A stretch of DNA of 64,000 nucleotides from Streptomyces sp. NRRL F-5630 (GTDB lineage Bacteria; Actinomycetota; Actinomycetes; Streptomycetales; Streptomycetaceae): the NCBI RefSeq assembly GCF_000719475.1, contig NZ_JOGO01000018.1:31624-95623 (forward strand), written 5' to 3'. The translations under genes were made by a program, and so were the position numbers. Below, in pieces: positions 9,334 to 17,146 of the stretch (positions are counted from its first letter, which is position 1; each line of letters starts with the position of its first letter). The notes below the pieces were generated by a model, which did not search any database, was not told the DNA's origin, and was given only the letters and a program-made list of their open reading frames with translations.

Positions 9334-9355
9334 TCCGAGTGAACGGAAGATGAAC
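9334..9355 (-). promoter_or_regulatory. Putative PHO box (PhoP site) upstream of pit
   Basis: On the minus strand two 11-nt direct repeat units follow each other: GTTCATCTTCC (9355-9345) and GTTCACTCGGA (9344-9334). Streptomyces PhoP binds 11-nt direct repeats beginning with GTTCA, so both units fit. A weaker third unit, GTGCTTACGTT, follows at 9333-9323. Located 48-69 nt before the pit start. Confidence 0.7.
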
Positions 9356-9567
9356 TGGGGCGGGCGCTGTGGTGACCCGAACCGGAGCGAGCCGGCCCGA
9401 GTGCCCCGCGCGGGGCGCGCACGGGGCCGGGCGGCACGCCGCGGCGGGTTCCGCTTGTGCCCGGTTTCCGCGGGCGGCGGCGCCCCGCGCCCCGTGCGCC
9501 GCCGCCCCGTCCCCGTGTCGCGCCGCCCCTGCCGGCGCCCGCCCGCGCCCCGCCCGTGACAGCCGCC

Positions 9568-10296
9568 TCAGCCGTCCGTGAAGCGCTCCAGATCCCCGGC
9601 CGACCCGTTGAACACGTTCTGGTCACCGGGCAGCGGCCCCTTCACCGCGTACTGCCACACCGTCCAGTACGTCCATCCCGCGGGCAGTTCACCCGGGCTG
9701 TCCGCCCAGTTCGCGAGCCACAGCGGGTGCGTGTCGGCGAAGGCCGTGCTGCGCCCGGTGCACGTGTTCCACCAGTGCGCGGTCGTGTAGATCATCGGCC
9801 GGCGCCCGGTCAGCCGCAGCGTCTCGTCGCTGAAGTCGCTGATCCAGTCGCGCATCTTCCCCTTGCTGAGCCCGTAGCACTTGTGCTGGGCGTTGTACGG
9901 GTTCGTCTCCAGGTCGAGCGCGGGCGGCAGCGTCCGCCCGTCGGGCCGCCAGTCGCCCCCGTTGCGCACGAAGAAGGCGGCCTGCTCGGTGCCCGAGGAG
10001 CGGTCGGGCAGTGCGAAGTGGTAGGCGCCGCGCAGCAGCCCCGCCTTCGCGGCCCCTTCGTACTGCTGCGAGAAGTGGGGACTGCGGTACGTCGTCGACT
10101 CGGTCGCCTTCACGTACGTGAACCGCGCGCCCCTGTCGCGCGCCTGGGCGAAGTCCACCGTCTCCTGGTGCGCGGAGACATCGTGCCCCCGCGGCCCCCC
10201 GGGCCCGGCGGGGAAGGCCGGGGTCGCGGACAGCGCCAGGGCGGCGAGTGCCACCGGGCCGAGCAGGAAGGAACGGGTGCGGCGAAGACGGCTCAT
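9568..10296 (-). CDS. Secreted GH25 muramidase (lysozyme M1-like)
   Basis: 242 residues with an Arg-rich start, hydrophobic core and Ala-x-Ala-like end typical of a Sec signal peptide (about residues 1-30). The mature part starts GHDVSAHQ and carries the GH25 landmarks FTYVKATEST, GAYHFA, PALDLETNP and MIYTTAHWW; the acidic residues in the DxE of ALDLE and the first Asp of GHDVS correspond to the family active site. Cleaves the beta-1,4 bond after N-acetylmuramic acid in peptidoglycan. ATG at 10294-10296. Monocistronic and divergent from the aldolase gene. Confidence 0.9.
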   Translation of the reverse strand: MSRLRRTRSFLLGPVALAALALSATPAFPAGPGGPRGHDVSAHQETVDFAQARDRGARFTYVKATESTTYRSPHFSQQYEGAAKAGLLRGAYHFALPDRSSGTEQAAFFVRNGGDWRPDGRTLPPALDLETNPYNAQHKCYGLSKGKMRDWISDFSDETLRLTGRRPMIYTTAHWWNTCTGRSTAFADTHPLWLANWADSPGELPAGWTYWTVWQYAVKGPLPGDQNVFNGSAGDLERFTDG

Positions 10297-10350
10297 GAGG
10301 CCCCCGACGGGAAGAGGACGGACGGAAATCCCGCCGAGCGTAACGGCCTA

Positions 10351-10360
10351 TACATATGTA
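10351..10360. promoter_or_regulatory. AT-rich palindrome in divergent intergenic region
   Basis: TACATATGTA is a perfect 10-bp palindrome in a stretch far lower in GC than its surroundings. It lies midway between the GH25 gene (start 10296, leftward) and the aldolase gene (start 10436, rightward), a likely shared promoter or operator position. Confidence 0.4.
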
Positions 10361-10435
10361 AAGCGGGAAATAAGTCTGCGATTCGCCGCGCTCATCCGTC
10401 CGCGCCCCCACCGGAGCGCCTGCGAGGATGCGGGC

Positions 10436-11116
10436 ATGACACCGACCCCGGGACCCGGCACCCGCGCCGCGTGGACGGAACTGCTCGCCACGGCGCGCCG
10501 CAGCGTCGCCGACGGACTCGTCACCGGCACCTCGGGCAATGTCTCGGTACGGGTCGACGACCCGGCGCTCGGCACCCTGATCCTCGTGACGCCGACGGGC
10601 GTCCCCTACGGGGACCTCGGCGCGGACGACCTCGTGGCCGTCGATCCTTCGGGCCGGCAGGTCCTCGGCACCCTGCGCCCGACGAGCGAACTCCCGCTCC
10701 ACCTGGCCGTCCACCGGGACCGCCCGGAGGCGCGGGCCGTGGTCCACACGCACGCGGTGCACGCGACGGCGGCCTCGCTCCTGGTCGACGAGATCCCGCC
10801 GGTCCACTACGTCTCCGCCCTCTTCGGCGGCCCGGTCCGCGTCGCCCCGTACGCCCTCTACGGCACCGAGGCCCTGGCCGAGGCGGTCCGCGCCGCCCTG
10901 GCCGACCGCACCGCCTGCCTCCTCGCCCACCACGGCACCCTGGCCCTCGCCCCCGATCTCCCCACGGCCTACGACCGCACCGCCCAGCTCGAATGGCTCT
11001 GCCACGTCTGGCTCACGGCCGCCGCCCTCCCGGCCCGCGCGCCCCGCGTCCTCTCTCCGGAGCAACTGGCCGAGGCCGCCCGCAAACTGAGCGGCTACGG
11101 CCAGCCGCGGGACTGA
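10436..11116 (+). CDS. Class II aldolase/adducin-family protein
   Basis: 226 residues. The zinc-site histidines of fuculose-phosphate aldolase-type enzymes are visible in VHTHAVHAT and in LLAHHGTLA, and the N-terminal VTGTSGNVSVR plus LRPTSELPLHLAVH are family signatures. Such enzymes cleave phosphorylated sugars (fuculose, ribulose or methylthioribulose phosphates) retro-aldol fashion. The open frame starts at 10118, but the ATG at 10436 gives the family N-terminus. No sugar kinase or transporter is adjacent, so the substrate cannot be assigned. Confidence 0.87.
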   Translation: MTPTPGPGTRAAWTELLATARRSVADGLVTGTSGNVSVRVDDPALGTLILVTPTGVPYGDLGADDLVAVDPSGRQVLGTLRPTSELPLHLAVHRDRPEARAVVHTHAVHATAASLLVDEIPPVHYVSALFGGPVRVAPYALYGTEALAEAVRAALADRTACLLAHHGTLALAPDLPTAYDRTAQLEWLCHVWLTAAALPARAPRVLSPEQLAEAARKLSGYGQPRD

Positions 11117-11176
11117 CGCCTGCGCGCGCCCGGCCGACGCGGCCCCGGCTCCGGGCGTCCGGGCCCCGTTCCCCTT

Positions 11177-11219
11177 CTCTCCGGCGCTTGAGGAGCGGGC
11201 CCGGGGCGGAGCCCCGCGG
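11177..11219. repeat. Dispersed GC-rich palindromic repeat, copy 1
   Basis: CCGGCGCTTGAGGAGCGGG followed by CCGGGGCGGAGCCCCG, a small hairpin. Related copies occur at 12988-13030 and 14600-14642. The rest of 11117-11360 shows nothing else. Confidence 0.65.
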
Positions 11220-11360
11220 CCTCCCCCGGTCCGGCCCTGGCGCGGTCGCCGCTGCGCCGCACGGGCGCACTGCCGGGCCGGGGCGGGAGGAGCGGCCGAG
11301 AAGGGGAAGACGCCTGGAAGGCGCTCCACATCCCGCAGGTGCCCGGAGAGGAATCGTCCC

Positions 11361-11768
11361 GTGCCGAAACCGAGCCGTACCGCCCTGCCCCGCATCCCCG
11401 CCCCGCACCACCTCGGCCGTCGTCTCGGCCGCCGCCTCCCCGCCCGCTTCCGCGTGCTCCTCGTCGCCCGTCGCCTCCCCGTCGTCGGCCCGGCCCTCAC
11501 CGCCCGCCGCCTGCTGCGGCTCGCCCGTCTGGCGCGCCGCCACCGCCAGGGCCGCCGCCGCCCCGCCAAGGGCTGGCACCGTCCGGAGGTTCCGCGCCGC
11601 CCCGATGCCCCGCCCCGCCCCGATGCCCCGCAGCGCCCGGCGGGGACGCCCGTCGCGCGCGGCCCCCTGCCTCCCCCGGCCCCGTCCCCGGGCCTCGCTC
11701 CCGCACCGTCCTCACCCCCGCGCGGCCGTCCGGTGGCCGGGGCACGGGGGCGGGCGGAGACTGACGGG
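11361..11768 (+). other. Possible Arg/Pro-rich reading frame in phase with the downstream hydrolase
   Basis: A GTG at 11361 preceded by GGAGAGG opens a frame continuing without a stop into the hydrolase. Its first ~75 codons end almost only in G or C, as expected of real coding DNA, and encode a very basic Arg/Leu-rich stretch; later codons turn Pro/Ala-rich with a DAPPRPDAPQRP repeat. It could be a long N-terminal extension, a decayed gene or an artefact of high GC. No family recognised. Confidence 0.35.
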
Positions 11769-12908
11769 GTGCGCACCGTGAAGACAACCGCCCAAGCGAC
11801 CGCGGCGGCGCTGACCGCCCTCCTCGGCGCCGGAGCCGCCGCCATCGCCGCCGGGCGCCTCGCGGGCGAGGCGGGACTGCGGCCCCGCCCGGGCCGCCCC
11901 CTCCCCACCGAGCCGAAACTCACCGTGCACACGGCGACCGCCGACCGCATCACGCTGACCCGCGCCCTCGCCTCGCTCCGCCCCGGCGTCTACGGCCTGG
12001 CGAGCGAGGACGGCAGGCACGCGGCCGTGGGGCGGGTGCTCGACGCGGAGGCGCACCGCGCGGACACGGTGGTACGCGAACTCCTGGGCGGGGCGGACGA
12101 GTTCAAACCCGGGACGCAGGCGCAGCTCACCCCGCAGGTGTACACGGGCACTCCGCGCACGGCACGGGGACTCGACTACGAGGACGTGGAGATCACGGGC
12201 CTGCCGGGCGCGCTGCCCGCGTGGTTCGTCCCGGCGGCGCGCGCGACATGGGTGATCGCCGCGCACGGACTCGGCACGACACGGGAACACGCCCTCGTGC
12301 TCATGGACTTCCTGCACCGGCAGCAGTTCCCCGTGCTCGCCCTGTCCTACCGGGGCGACCCGGGCGCCCCTGCGGCCGAGGGCGCGCTCTCGCGCTTCGG
12401 CGCGGACGAGTGGCAGGACCTCGAAGCGGCGGTGCGGTGGGCGGTGGGGCACGGGGCCCGGCGGCTCGTCCTGCTCGGCTGGTCCACCGGGGCGTCGATG
12501 GCGTTGCGCGTCGCCGCGCGCTCGGAGCACCGCGACCGCATCGCCGGTCTGGTCCTCGACTCGCCGGTCCTGAGCTGGCAGTACGCGCTCGAAGGGCTCG
12601 CCAGGGCCCGCCGCGCCCCCGGCTTCGTGCTGCCGCTCGCGGTACGGGCGGCGGAGGGGCGCGCGGGGCTGCCGAAGGAGCGGGTCGACAGGGCGGCCGA
12701 CCCGCACGCCCTGCGCGTCCCGGTCTTCCTCGCCCAGAGCGAGGACGACGCCCTCGCCCCCGCCCCTCTGGCCCGCGCCTTCGCCCGCTCGCGCCCCGAC
12801 CTGGTCGTCACCCACACGGTGGACAAGGCCCAGCACAGCGCCGTCTGGAACCGCGATCCGGTCTCCTACGAGGAAGCCCTCCGCCGCTTCCTGACCCCTT
12901 TGATGTAG
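11769..12908 (+). CDS. Membrane-anchored alpha/beta-hydrolase
   Basis: 379 residues from the GTG at 11769 (GGCGGA about 10 nt upstream; a second GTG lies at 11778). One N-terminal membrane helix or uncleaved signal (ALTALLGAGAAAIAAG) precedes an alpha/beta-hydrolase fold with nucleophile elbow GWSTG, acid in QSEDDA and catalytic His in KAQHSAVW; HGLGTTREH forms the oxyanion region. Likely an extracytoplasmic serine esterase, lipase or peptidase of unknown substrate. The same frame is open back to 11361, so the true start may be further upstream. Confidence 0.82.
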   Translation: MRTVKTTAQATAAALTALLGAGAAAIAAGRLAGEAGLRPRPGRPLPTEPKLTVHTATADRITLTRALASLRPGVYGLASEDGRHAAVGRVLDAEAHRADTVVRELLGGADEFKPGTQAQLTPQVYTGTPRTARGLDYEDVEITGLPGALPAWFVPAARATWVIAAHGLGTTREHALVLMDFLHRQQFPVLALSYRGDPGAPAAEGALSRFGADEWQDLEAAVRWAVGHGARRLVLLGWSTGASMALRVAARSEHRDRIAGLVLDSPVLSWQYALEGLARARRAPGFVLPLAVRAAEGRAGLPKERVDRAADPHALRVPVFLAQSEDDALAPAPLARAFARSRPDLVVTHTVDKAQHSAVWNRDPVSYEEALRRFLTPLM

Positions 12909-12987
12909 CCCCCGCTGCCACCGCGCCCGGCCTGCCGCCTCCCCGGCGGGGGCGGCGCGGCGGCCCCGCCCCAGTGCCCGGCCCGCC

Positions 12988-13030
12988 CTCTCCGGCGTCC
13001 GGGGAACGGAGCCCGGGGCGGAGCCCCGAG
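12988..13030. repeat. Dispersed GC-rich palindromic repeat, copy 2
   Basis: CTCCGGCGTCCGGGGAACGG followed by a CGGGGCGGAGCCCCG hairpin, resembling the copy at 11177-11219. It lies just after the hydrolase gene. Confidence 0.6.
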
Positions 13031-13137
13031 TCCGCGCACGGCACGGGCCCTCACCGACAGGGCCCGAAGGCCCCTTTCGTACCGGTCTCGCGCATTCCGT
13101 TTGGGCTTTCGGGCCGTCAACGGGGACACTGCCTTGC

Positions 13138-14559
13138 GTGACGTCCCGTATCCCGCGCGACTCCAGGCTCCGACTCGTCGGCCGCGCCCCGCTCGCGGCT
13201 CCCATCCGTACGGTCGCGGAAGGGCGGCCACGCCGTCCCGCTCCCCGCCCGCCGGAGGGCACCCCGCCACCCGCCGAACTGGCTCGCGCGGCCCGCGCCG
13301 TCCTCGCGGGCGCCGCCGCGCTCGCCCGCTGGAGCGCCGAAGCCCTCCGCCCCGCCGCCACCGGCCCCCTGCGCACCGCGCCCGCGGCCCCCCGCGGCCA
13401 CGAGGCCACGCTCAGCCCCGCCCAGACCGGCGAGGCCGCGGCGGCGCTCGGGCTGCGCCCCGCCGAGGTGCGCGCCCACTGGGACGCCGCCCGGCTCGCC
13501 GGTCTCGTCGAGACCCACGGCGGCCACGCCCGCCCCGGCTGGCGGTTGCGCGCCTGGGACCGCGACGACATGGCGGTCCTGCGCGGCTGGGTCGCGCTCT
13601 TCGACGCCTGGTCGCTCTTCCACCCCGCGCACGCCGAGTCCGCCACCCCCATCGACCCCACCGCCGTCGCCGAGGTCGTCGAGGCGATGCCGCAACTCCT
13701 CTCGGTGCTCCAGCTCTCGGCCGGTACGGCATCCCGCGAAGAGCTGCTCGACCTCCTCGAACAGCGGATCACCGAGCTGCGTGACGCGCGTTGCGAACTG
13801 CCCGCGCCCGGCCTCACGACGCCCTCACCGGCCCCGCTGCCCGAGTTGTTCGACTGGGCGCTCGACCGGCTCGCCGGCGTCGGCGCCCTCACGCTGCCCG
13901 AGGGGGACAGCGGGGAGATCGCGCTCACCCCGCTCGGCAGCTGGGCGGTGTGGGTCAAGCTCGAACAGATCTGCGTCGCCGCGCAGTCCCCGGCCGGGAA
14001 CATCGAGCAGTCCGCCGAGGACATGCTGCGCGGCTGCGTCCGGCTGCGCCCCGGCGAGGCCCGCGCCGAGTACCGCGCCTGGATCGCGGCCCGCACCGTG
14101 GGCACCGCCGTGCAGGAACTCCTCGACGCCGCGCGCGGCGACGACGCGCTGCTGCGCCAGCTCGCTTTCGAAGCCCTGCGCGCGGTCGGCGCCCCCGCCG
14201 AGCCGGGCGTGCGCGAGGTCAGCGACGAGCTGCCGCTGCGCCCCTACGCGCTGCTCTGGCTCGCCGAGCAGGAGGGCGGCGACGCCGAGGACGCGCACGC
14301 GCTCCTCACCCGCGAGGAGTCGACCTGGCTGTGGATCGACACGGCGGCGGCCCTCAACGACCACGGCGACACCGAACTCCTCGTGCGGCACATCGAGGCC
14401 GCGCACCAGCCCACGATCCCGGCCCTGCTCGACGAGGTGCGCGCGGCGGGCCACCCGCTCACCGTCCAGGTCCTCCTGGCCCTGGCGGCGGCCCACCCCG
14501 ATCCGGCGCTCGCCAAAGCGGTCCGCAGAGCGGCTTTCCAGGTCCACACAGGAGGCTGA
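13138..14559 (+). CDS. Conserved-looking Streptomyces protein of unknown function
   Basis: 473 residues from a GTG at 13138. The first ~90 residues are Pro/Arg/Ala-rich. After that the protein is Ala/Leu/Glu-rich and looks helical: a segment LSPAQTGEAAAALGLRPAEV resembles a helix-turn-helix, and the C-terminal half has HEAT-like helical repeats (ALLWLAEQEGG, STWLWIDTAAALNDHG, VQVLLALAAAHP). No catalytic motif or membrane segment. Soluble; possibly regulatory or scaffold. Third-position GC is strongly coding-like. I do not recognise a named family. Confidence 0.7.
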   Translation: MTSRIPRDSRLRLVGRAPLAAPIRTVAEGRPRRPAPRPPEGTPPPAELARAARAVLAGAAALARWSAEALRPAATGPLRTAPAAPRGHEATLSPAQTGEAAAALGLRPAEVRAHWDAARLAGLVETHGGHARPGWRLRAWDRDDMAVLRGWVALFDAWSLFHPAHAESATPIDPTAVAEVVEAMPQLLSVLQLSAGTASREELLDLLEQRITELRDARCELPAPGLTTPSPAPLPELFDWALDRLAGVGALTLPEGDSGEIALTPLGSWAVWVKLEQICVAAQSPAGNIEQSAEDMLRGCVRLRPGEARAEYRAWIAARTVGTAVQELLDAARGDDALLRQLAFEALRAVGAPAEPGVREVSDELPLRPYALLWLAEQEGGDAEDAHALLTREESTWLWIDTAAALNDHGDTELLVRHIEAAHQPTIPALLDEVRAAGHPLTVQVLLALAAAHPDPALAKAVRRAAFQVHTGG

Positions 14560-14599
14560 GCGACGCGCGGTCGCCGTCCCGGAAGGCCGGTTCCCGGCC

Positions 14600-14642
14600 C
14601 CTCCGGCGGCCGGTGAGCGGGGCCCGGGGCGGGGCCCCGCGC
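14600..14642. repeat. Dispersed GC-rich palindromic repeat, copy 3
   Basis: CTCCGGCGGCCGGTGAGCGG followed by CCCGGGGCGGGGCCCCG. Third relative of the 11177 element, again just downstream of a gene. Confidence 0.55.
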
Positions 14643-14678
14643 GGTCGGCCGCGGCAAGGGCATGCTTCGGGCCCCGGT

Positions 14679-14684
14679 TAGACT
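14679..14684 (+). promoter_or_regulatory. -10 box of a probable leaderless transcript (ABC-F leader)
   Basis: TAGACT fits the TANNNT -10 consensus and ends 7 nt before the ATG of the short upstream ORF at 14692, so transcription should begin at or next to that ATG. No clear -35 is visible. Confidence 0.55.
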
Positions 14685-14691
14685 GGAGGGC

Positions 14692-14715
14692 ATGGCCCTC
14701 CTCCTTGCGCATTAG
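14692..14715 (+). CDS. Seven-codon upstream ORF (MALLLAH) before the ABC-F gene
   Basis: ATG-GCC-CTC-CTC-CTT-GCG-CAT-TAG. It starts 7 nt after a TAGACT -10 box, so it would be read as a leaderless ORF. Past its stop, GGCGG (14719-14723) can pair with CCGCC at 14728-14732 or at 14746-14750, giving two mutually exclusive small hairpins before the ABC-F ribosome site AGGAG. Ribosome-sensing leader peptides are established for several ABC-F antibiotic-resistance genes; that this one works in the same way is inference. Confidence 0.5.
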   Translation: MALLLAH

Positions 14716-14775
14716 CGCGGCGGCGTTCCGCCTCACCTCGCCCGACCGCCGTCCCACACGCCCAGGAGTACGTCC

Positions 14776-16374
14776 ATGATCACCGCCACCGGCATCGAGC
14801 TGCGCGCCGGCGCCCGCATCCTCATCGAGAACGCCAGCTTCCGCGTCGCCAAGGGCGACCGCATCGGCCTCGTCGGCCGCAACGGAGCGGGCAAGACCAC
14901 GCTCACCAAGTGCCTCGCGGGCGAGGGCCAGCCCGCCGGGGGCACCATCACGAGCTCGGGCGAGGTCGGCTACCTCCCGCAGGACCCCCGCACCGGCGAC
15001 CTCGACGTCCTCGCCCGCGACCGCATCCTCTCCGCGCGCGGCCTCGACGTGACGCTGCGCAAGATGCGCGAGAACGAGGAACGCATGGCGAACGGGCAGG
15101 GCGCCACGCGCGAGAAGGCGATGAAGCGGTACGAGCGCCTGGAGACCGAGTTCCTCACCAAGGGCGGGTACGCGGCCGAGGCCGAGGCCGCCACGATCGC
15201 CGCCGCGCTGAGCCTGCCCGACCGTGTGCTCGGGCAGCCGCTGCACACTCTCTCCGGTGGTCAGCGCCGCCGCATCGAACTCGCCCGCATCCTCTTCTCC
15301 GACGCGGACGTCCTCCTCCTCGACGAGCCGACCAACCACCTCGACGCCGACTCGATCGTGTGGCTCCGCGACTACCTGCGGACCTACCGCGGCGGCTTCA
15401 TCGTGATCTCCCACGACGTCGAACTGGTCGAGACGGTCGTCAACAAGGTCTTCTACCTCGACGCGAACCGCTCCCAGATCGACATCTACAACATGGGCTG
15501 GAGGCTCTACCAGCAGCAGCGCGAGGCCGACGAGAAGCGCCGCAAGCGCGAGCGGCAGAACGCCGAGAAGAAGGCGTCGGCGCTCAACGCGCAGGCCGAC
15601 AAGATGCGCGCCAAGGCGACCAAGACCGTCGCCGCGCAGAACATGGCCCGCCGCGCCGAACGCCTGCTCGCCGGGCTGGAGGACGTGCGCCAGTCCGACA
15701 AGGTCGCCAAGCTCCGCTTCCCCGACCCCGCGCCCTGCGGCAAGACCCCGCTCACCGCCGAGGGCCTGTCGAAGTCGTACGGGTCCCTGGAGATCTTCAC
15801 GGACGTGGACCTCGCGATCGACAAGGGCTCCCGCGTCGTCATCCTCGGTCTCAACGGCGCCGGGAAGACGACGCTCCTGCGCCTCCTCGCGGGCGTCGAG
15901 AAGCCCGACACCGGCCAGGTCGTCGAGGGCCACGGCCTCAAGCTCGGCTACTACGCGCAGGAGCACGAGACGCTCGACCCCGAGCGCACGGTCCTGGAGA
16001 ACATGCGCTCCTCGGCGCCCGACCTCGACCTCGTCGAGGTGCGCAAGGTGCTCGGCTCCTTCCTCTTCTCGGGCGACGACGTCGACAAGCCCGCCGCGGT
16101 CCTCTCCGGAGGCGAGAAGACCCGTCTCGCGCTCGCGACGCTCGTCGTCTCGGCCGCCAACGTCCTCCTCCTCGACGAGCCGACGAACAACCTCGACCCG
16201 GCCAGCCGCGAGGAGATCCTCGGCGCCCTGCGCACGTACAAGGGCGCCGTCGTCCTCGTGACCCACGACGAGGGCGCCGTCGAGGCGCTCTCGCCCGAGC
16301 GGATCATCATGCTCCCCGACGGCATCGAGGACCTGTGGGGCGCGGACTACCGCGACCTCGTCGCCCTCGCCTGA
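14776..16374 (+). CDS. ABC-F family ATPase (ribosome-associated)
   Basis: 532 residues with two ABC ATPase cassettes and no membrane helices. Cassette 1: Walker A GRNGAGKTT, signature LSGGQRRR, Walker B LLLDEPTNHLD. Cassette 2: GLNGAGKTT, LSGGEKTR, LLLDEPTNNLD. Between them lies a basic, charged linker (EADEKRRKRERQNAEKKAS) equivalent to the P-site tRNA-interaction motif. ABC-F proteins act on translating ribosomes, either as translation factors (EttA, Uup) or as antibiotic resistance factors. Sequence alone does not decide which; it looks like the housekeeping type found throughout Actinobacteria. ATG at 14776 follows AGGAG. Confidence 0.9.
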   Translation: MITATGIELRAGARILIENASFRVAKGDRIGLVGRNGAGKTTLTKCLAGEGQPAGGTITSSGEVGYLPQDPRTGDLDVLARDRILSARGLDVTLRKMRENEERMANGQGATREKAMKRYERLETEFLTKGGYAAEAEAATIAAALSLPDRVLGQPLHTLSGGQRRRIELARILFSDADVLLLDEPTNHLDADSIVWLRDYLRTYRGGFIVISHDVELVETVVNKVFYLDANRSQIDIYNMGWRLYQQQREADEKRRKRERQNAEKKASALNAQADKMRAKATKTVAAQNMARRAERLLAGLEDVRQSDKVAKLRFPDPAPCGKTPLTAEGLSKSYGSLEIFTDVDLAIDKGSRVVILGLNGAGKTTLLRLLAGVEKPDTGQVVEGHGLKLGYYAQEHETLDPERTVLENMRSSAPDLDLVEVRKVLGSFLFSGDDVDKPAAVLSGGEKTRLALATLVVSAANVLLLDEPTNNLDPASREEILGALRTYKGAVVLVTHDEGAVEALSPERIIMLPDGIEDLWGADYRDLVALA

Positions 16375-16442
16375 GCCGCCCCGCCCCGCTCCCGCCCGTC
16401 CCACCCGCGCGATTCCGTCCCCTGGGGCGCACGGGATCACTC

Positions 16443-16491
16443 CCGGCACGGCCGCATGATCGATAAGTGCTCGATCATTCGGCCGTGCCGG
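16443..16491. terminator. 49-nt nearly perfect palindrome after the ABC-F gene
   Basis: CCGGCACGGCCG (16443-16454) and ATGATCGA (16456-16463) pair with TCGATCAT (16471-16478) and CGGCCGTGCCGG (16480-16491), with a 7-nt loop and a single c/t mismatch. It lies about 70 nt past the ABC-F stop, so it may terminate transcription, but the AT-rich inner arms and lack of a T-tract also suit an operator. No gene was found in 16375-16782; several short frames there lack coding character. Confidence 0.65.
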
Positions 16492-16782
16492 AACTCCATC
16501 ATCTGGGTGAGAACACCTCGTATCGGGGAGTGTCGGCGCGTGATGCCCCCGTTCCCCCGACGCACTGCGGCCTTCTCCGCCCGCACCGCTCCCACCAGCG
16601 GTTTCCCTGGTCGGCGCGGTGCGGGTACGCGATGGCGCCCGGGCGGAACCACGCCTTCCGCCCCTGCGGAGCGCAGTGCTTTGCCCAGAGCTGCTCCGCT
16701 GGACCTTGCCGAATGGGTGGCCAGGATTGCCGACAGGGGTGATCATGAGAGTCCAGAGCGCACTTCCCACGAGGAGGCACGG

Positions 16783-17007
16783 GTGGCCGAGACTCTGAAG
16801 AAGGGCAGCCGGGTGACCGGCGCCGCGCGCGACACGCTCGCGGCAGACCTGAAGAAGAAGTACGACGGCGGAGCGAGTATCCGCGCACTGGCCGAGGAGA
16901 CGGGCCGGAGCTACGGATTCGTCCACCGCATGCTCAAGGAATCGGGCGTGACGCTGCGCGGACGCGGCGGAGCGACCCGGGGCAAGAAGACGAGCGGCGC
17001 GAGCTGA
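16783..17007 (+). CDS. Small helix-turn-helix protein
   Basis: 74 residues from the GTG at 16783, which follows a strong GAGGAGG ribosome site at 16771-16777. The core DLKKKYDGGASIRALAEETG, then RSYGFVHRMLKESGV, is a resolvase/Hin-type helix-turn-helix; both ends are basic (GRGGATRGKK at the C-terminus). Probably a small DNA-binding protein of a type widespread in Streptomyces. The frame is open to 16456, but the upstream part has no coding bias and no ribosome site. Confidence 0.82.
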   Translation: MAETLKKGSRVTGAARDTLAADLKKKYDGGASIRALAEETGRSYGFVHRMLKESGVTLRGRGGATRGKKTSGAS

Positions 17008-17146
17008 GCAGTCGCCGCACGTCCCGACCCCTCGCGGCACCTCGCGAGGAGCGGGCCCCACGCGGTGGCCACCCGGGTGTCCGGACCCCCGGCCGGGTGG
17101 TTACTGTGCAGTCACTTACGACGGCACAGGCACCCGGAGGCCCGCG

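Noticed and set aside
14776..16374. Calling the ABC-F gene an antibiotic resistance determinant
   Set aside because: Its motifs fit the general ABC-F family; no biosynthetic cluster or specific resistance signature is nearby.
16456..16782. Reading the 16.4-16.8 kb gap as a transposase remnant or long N-terminus of the HTH protein
   Set aside because: None of the frames shows transposase motifs, and a strong GAGGAGG site fixes the HTH start at 16783.
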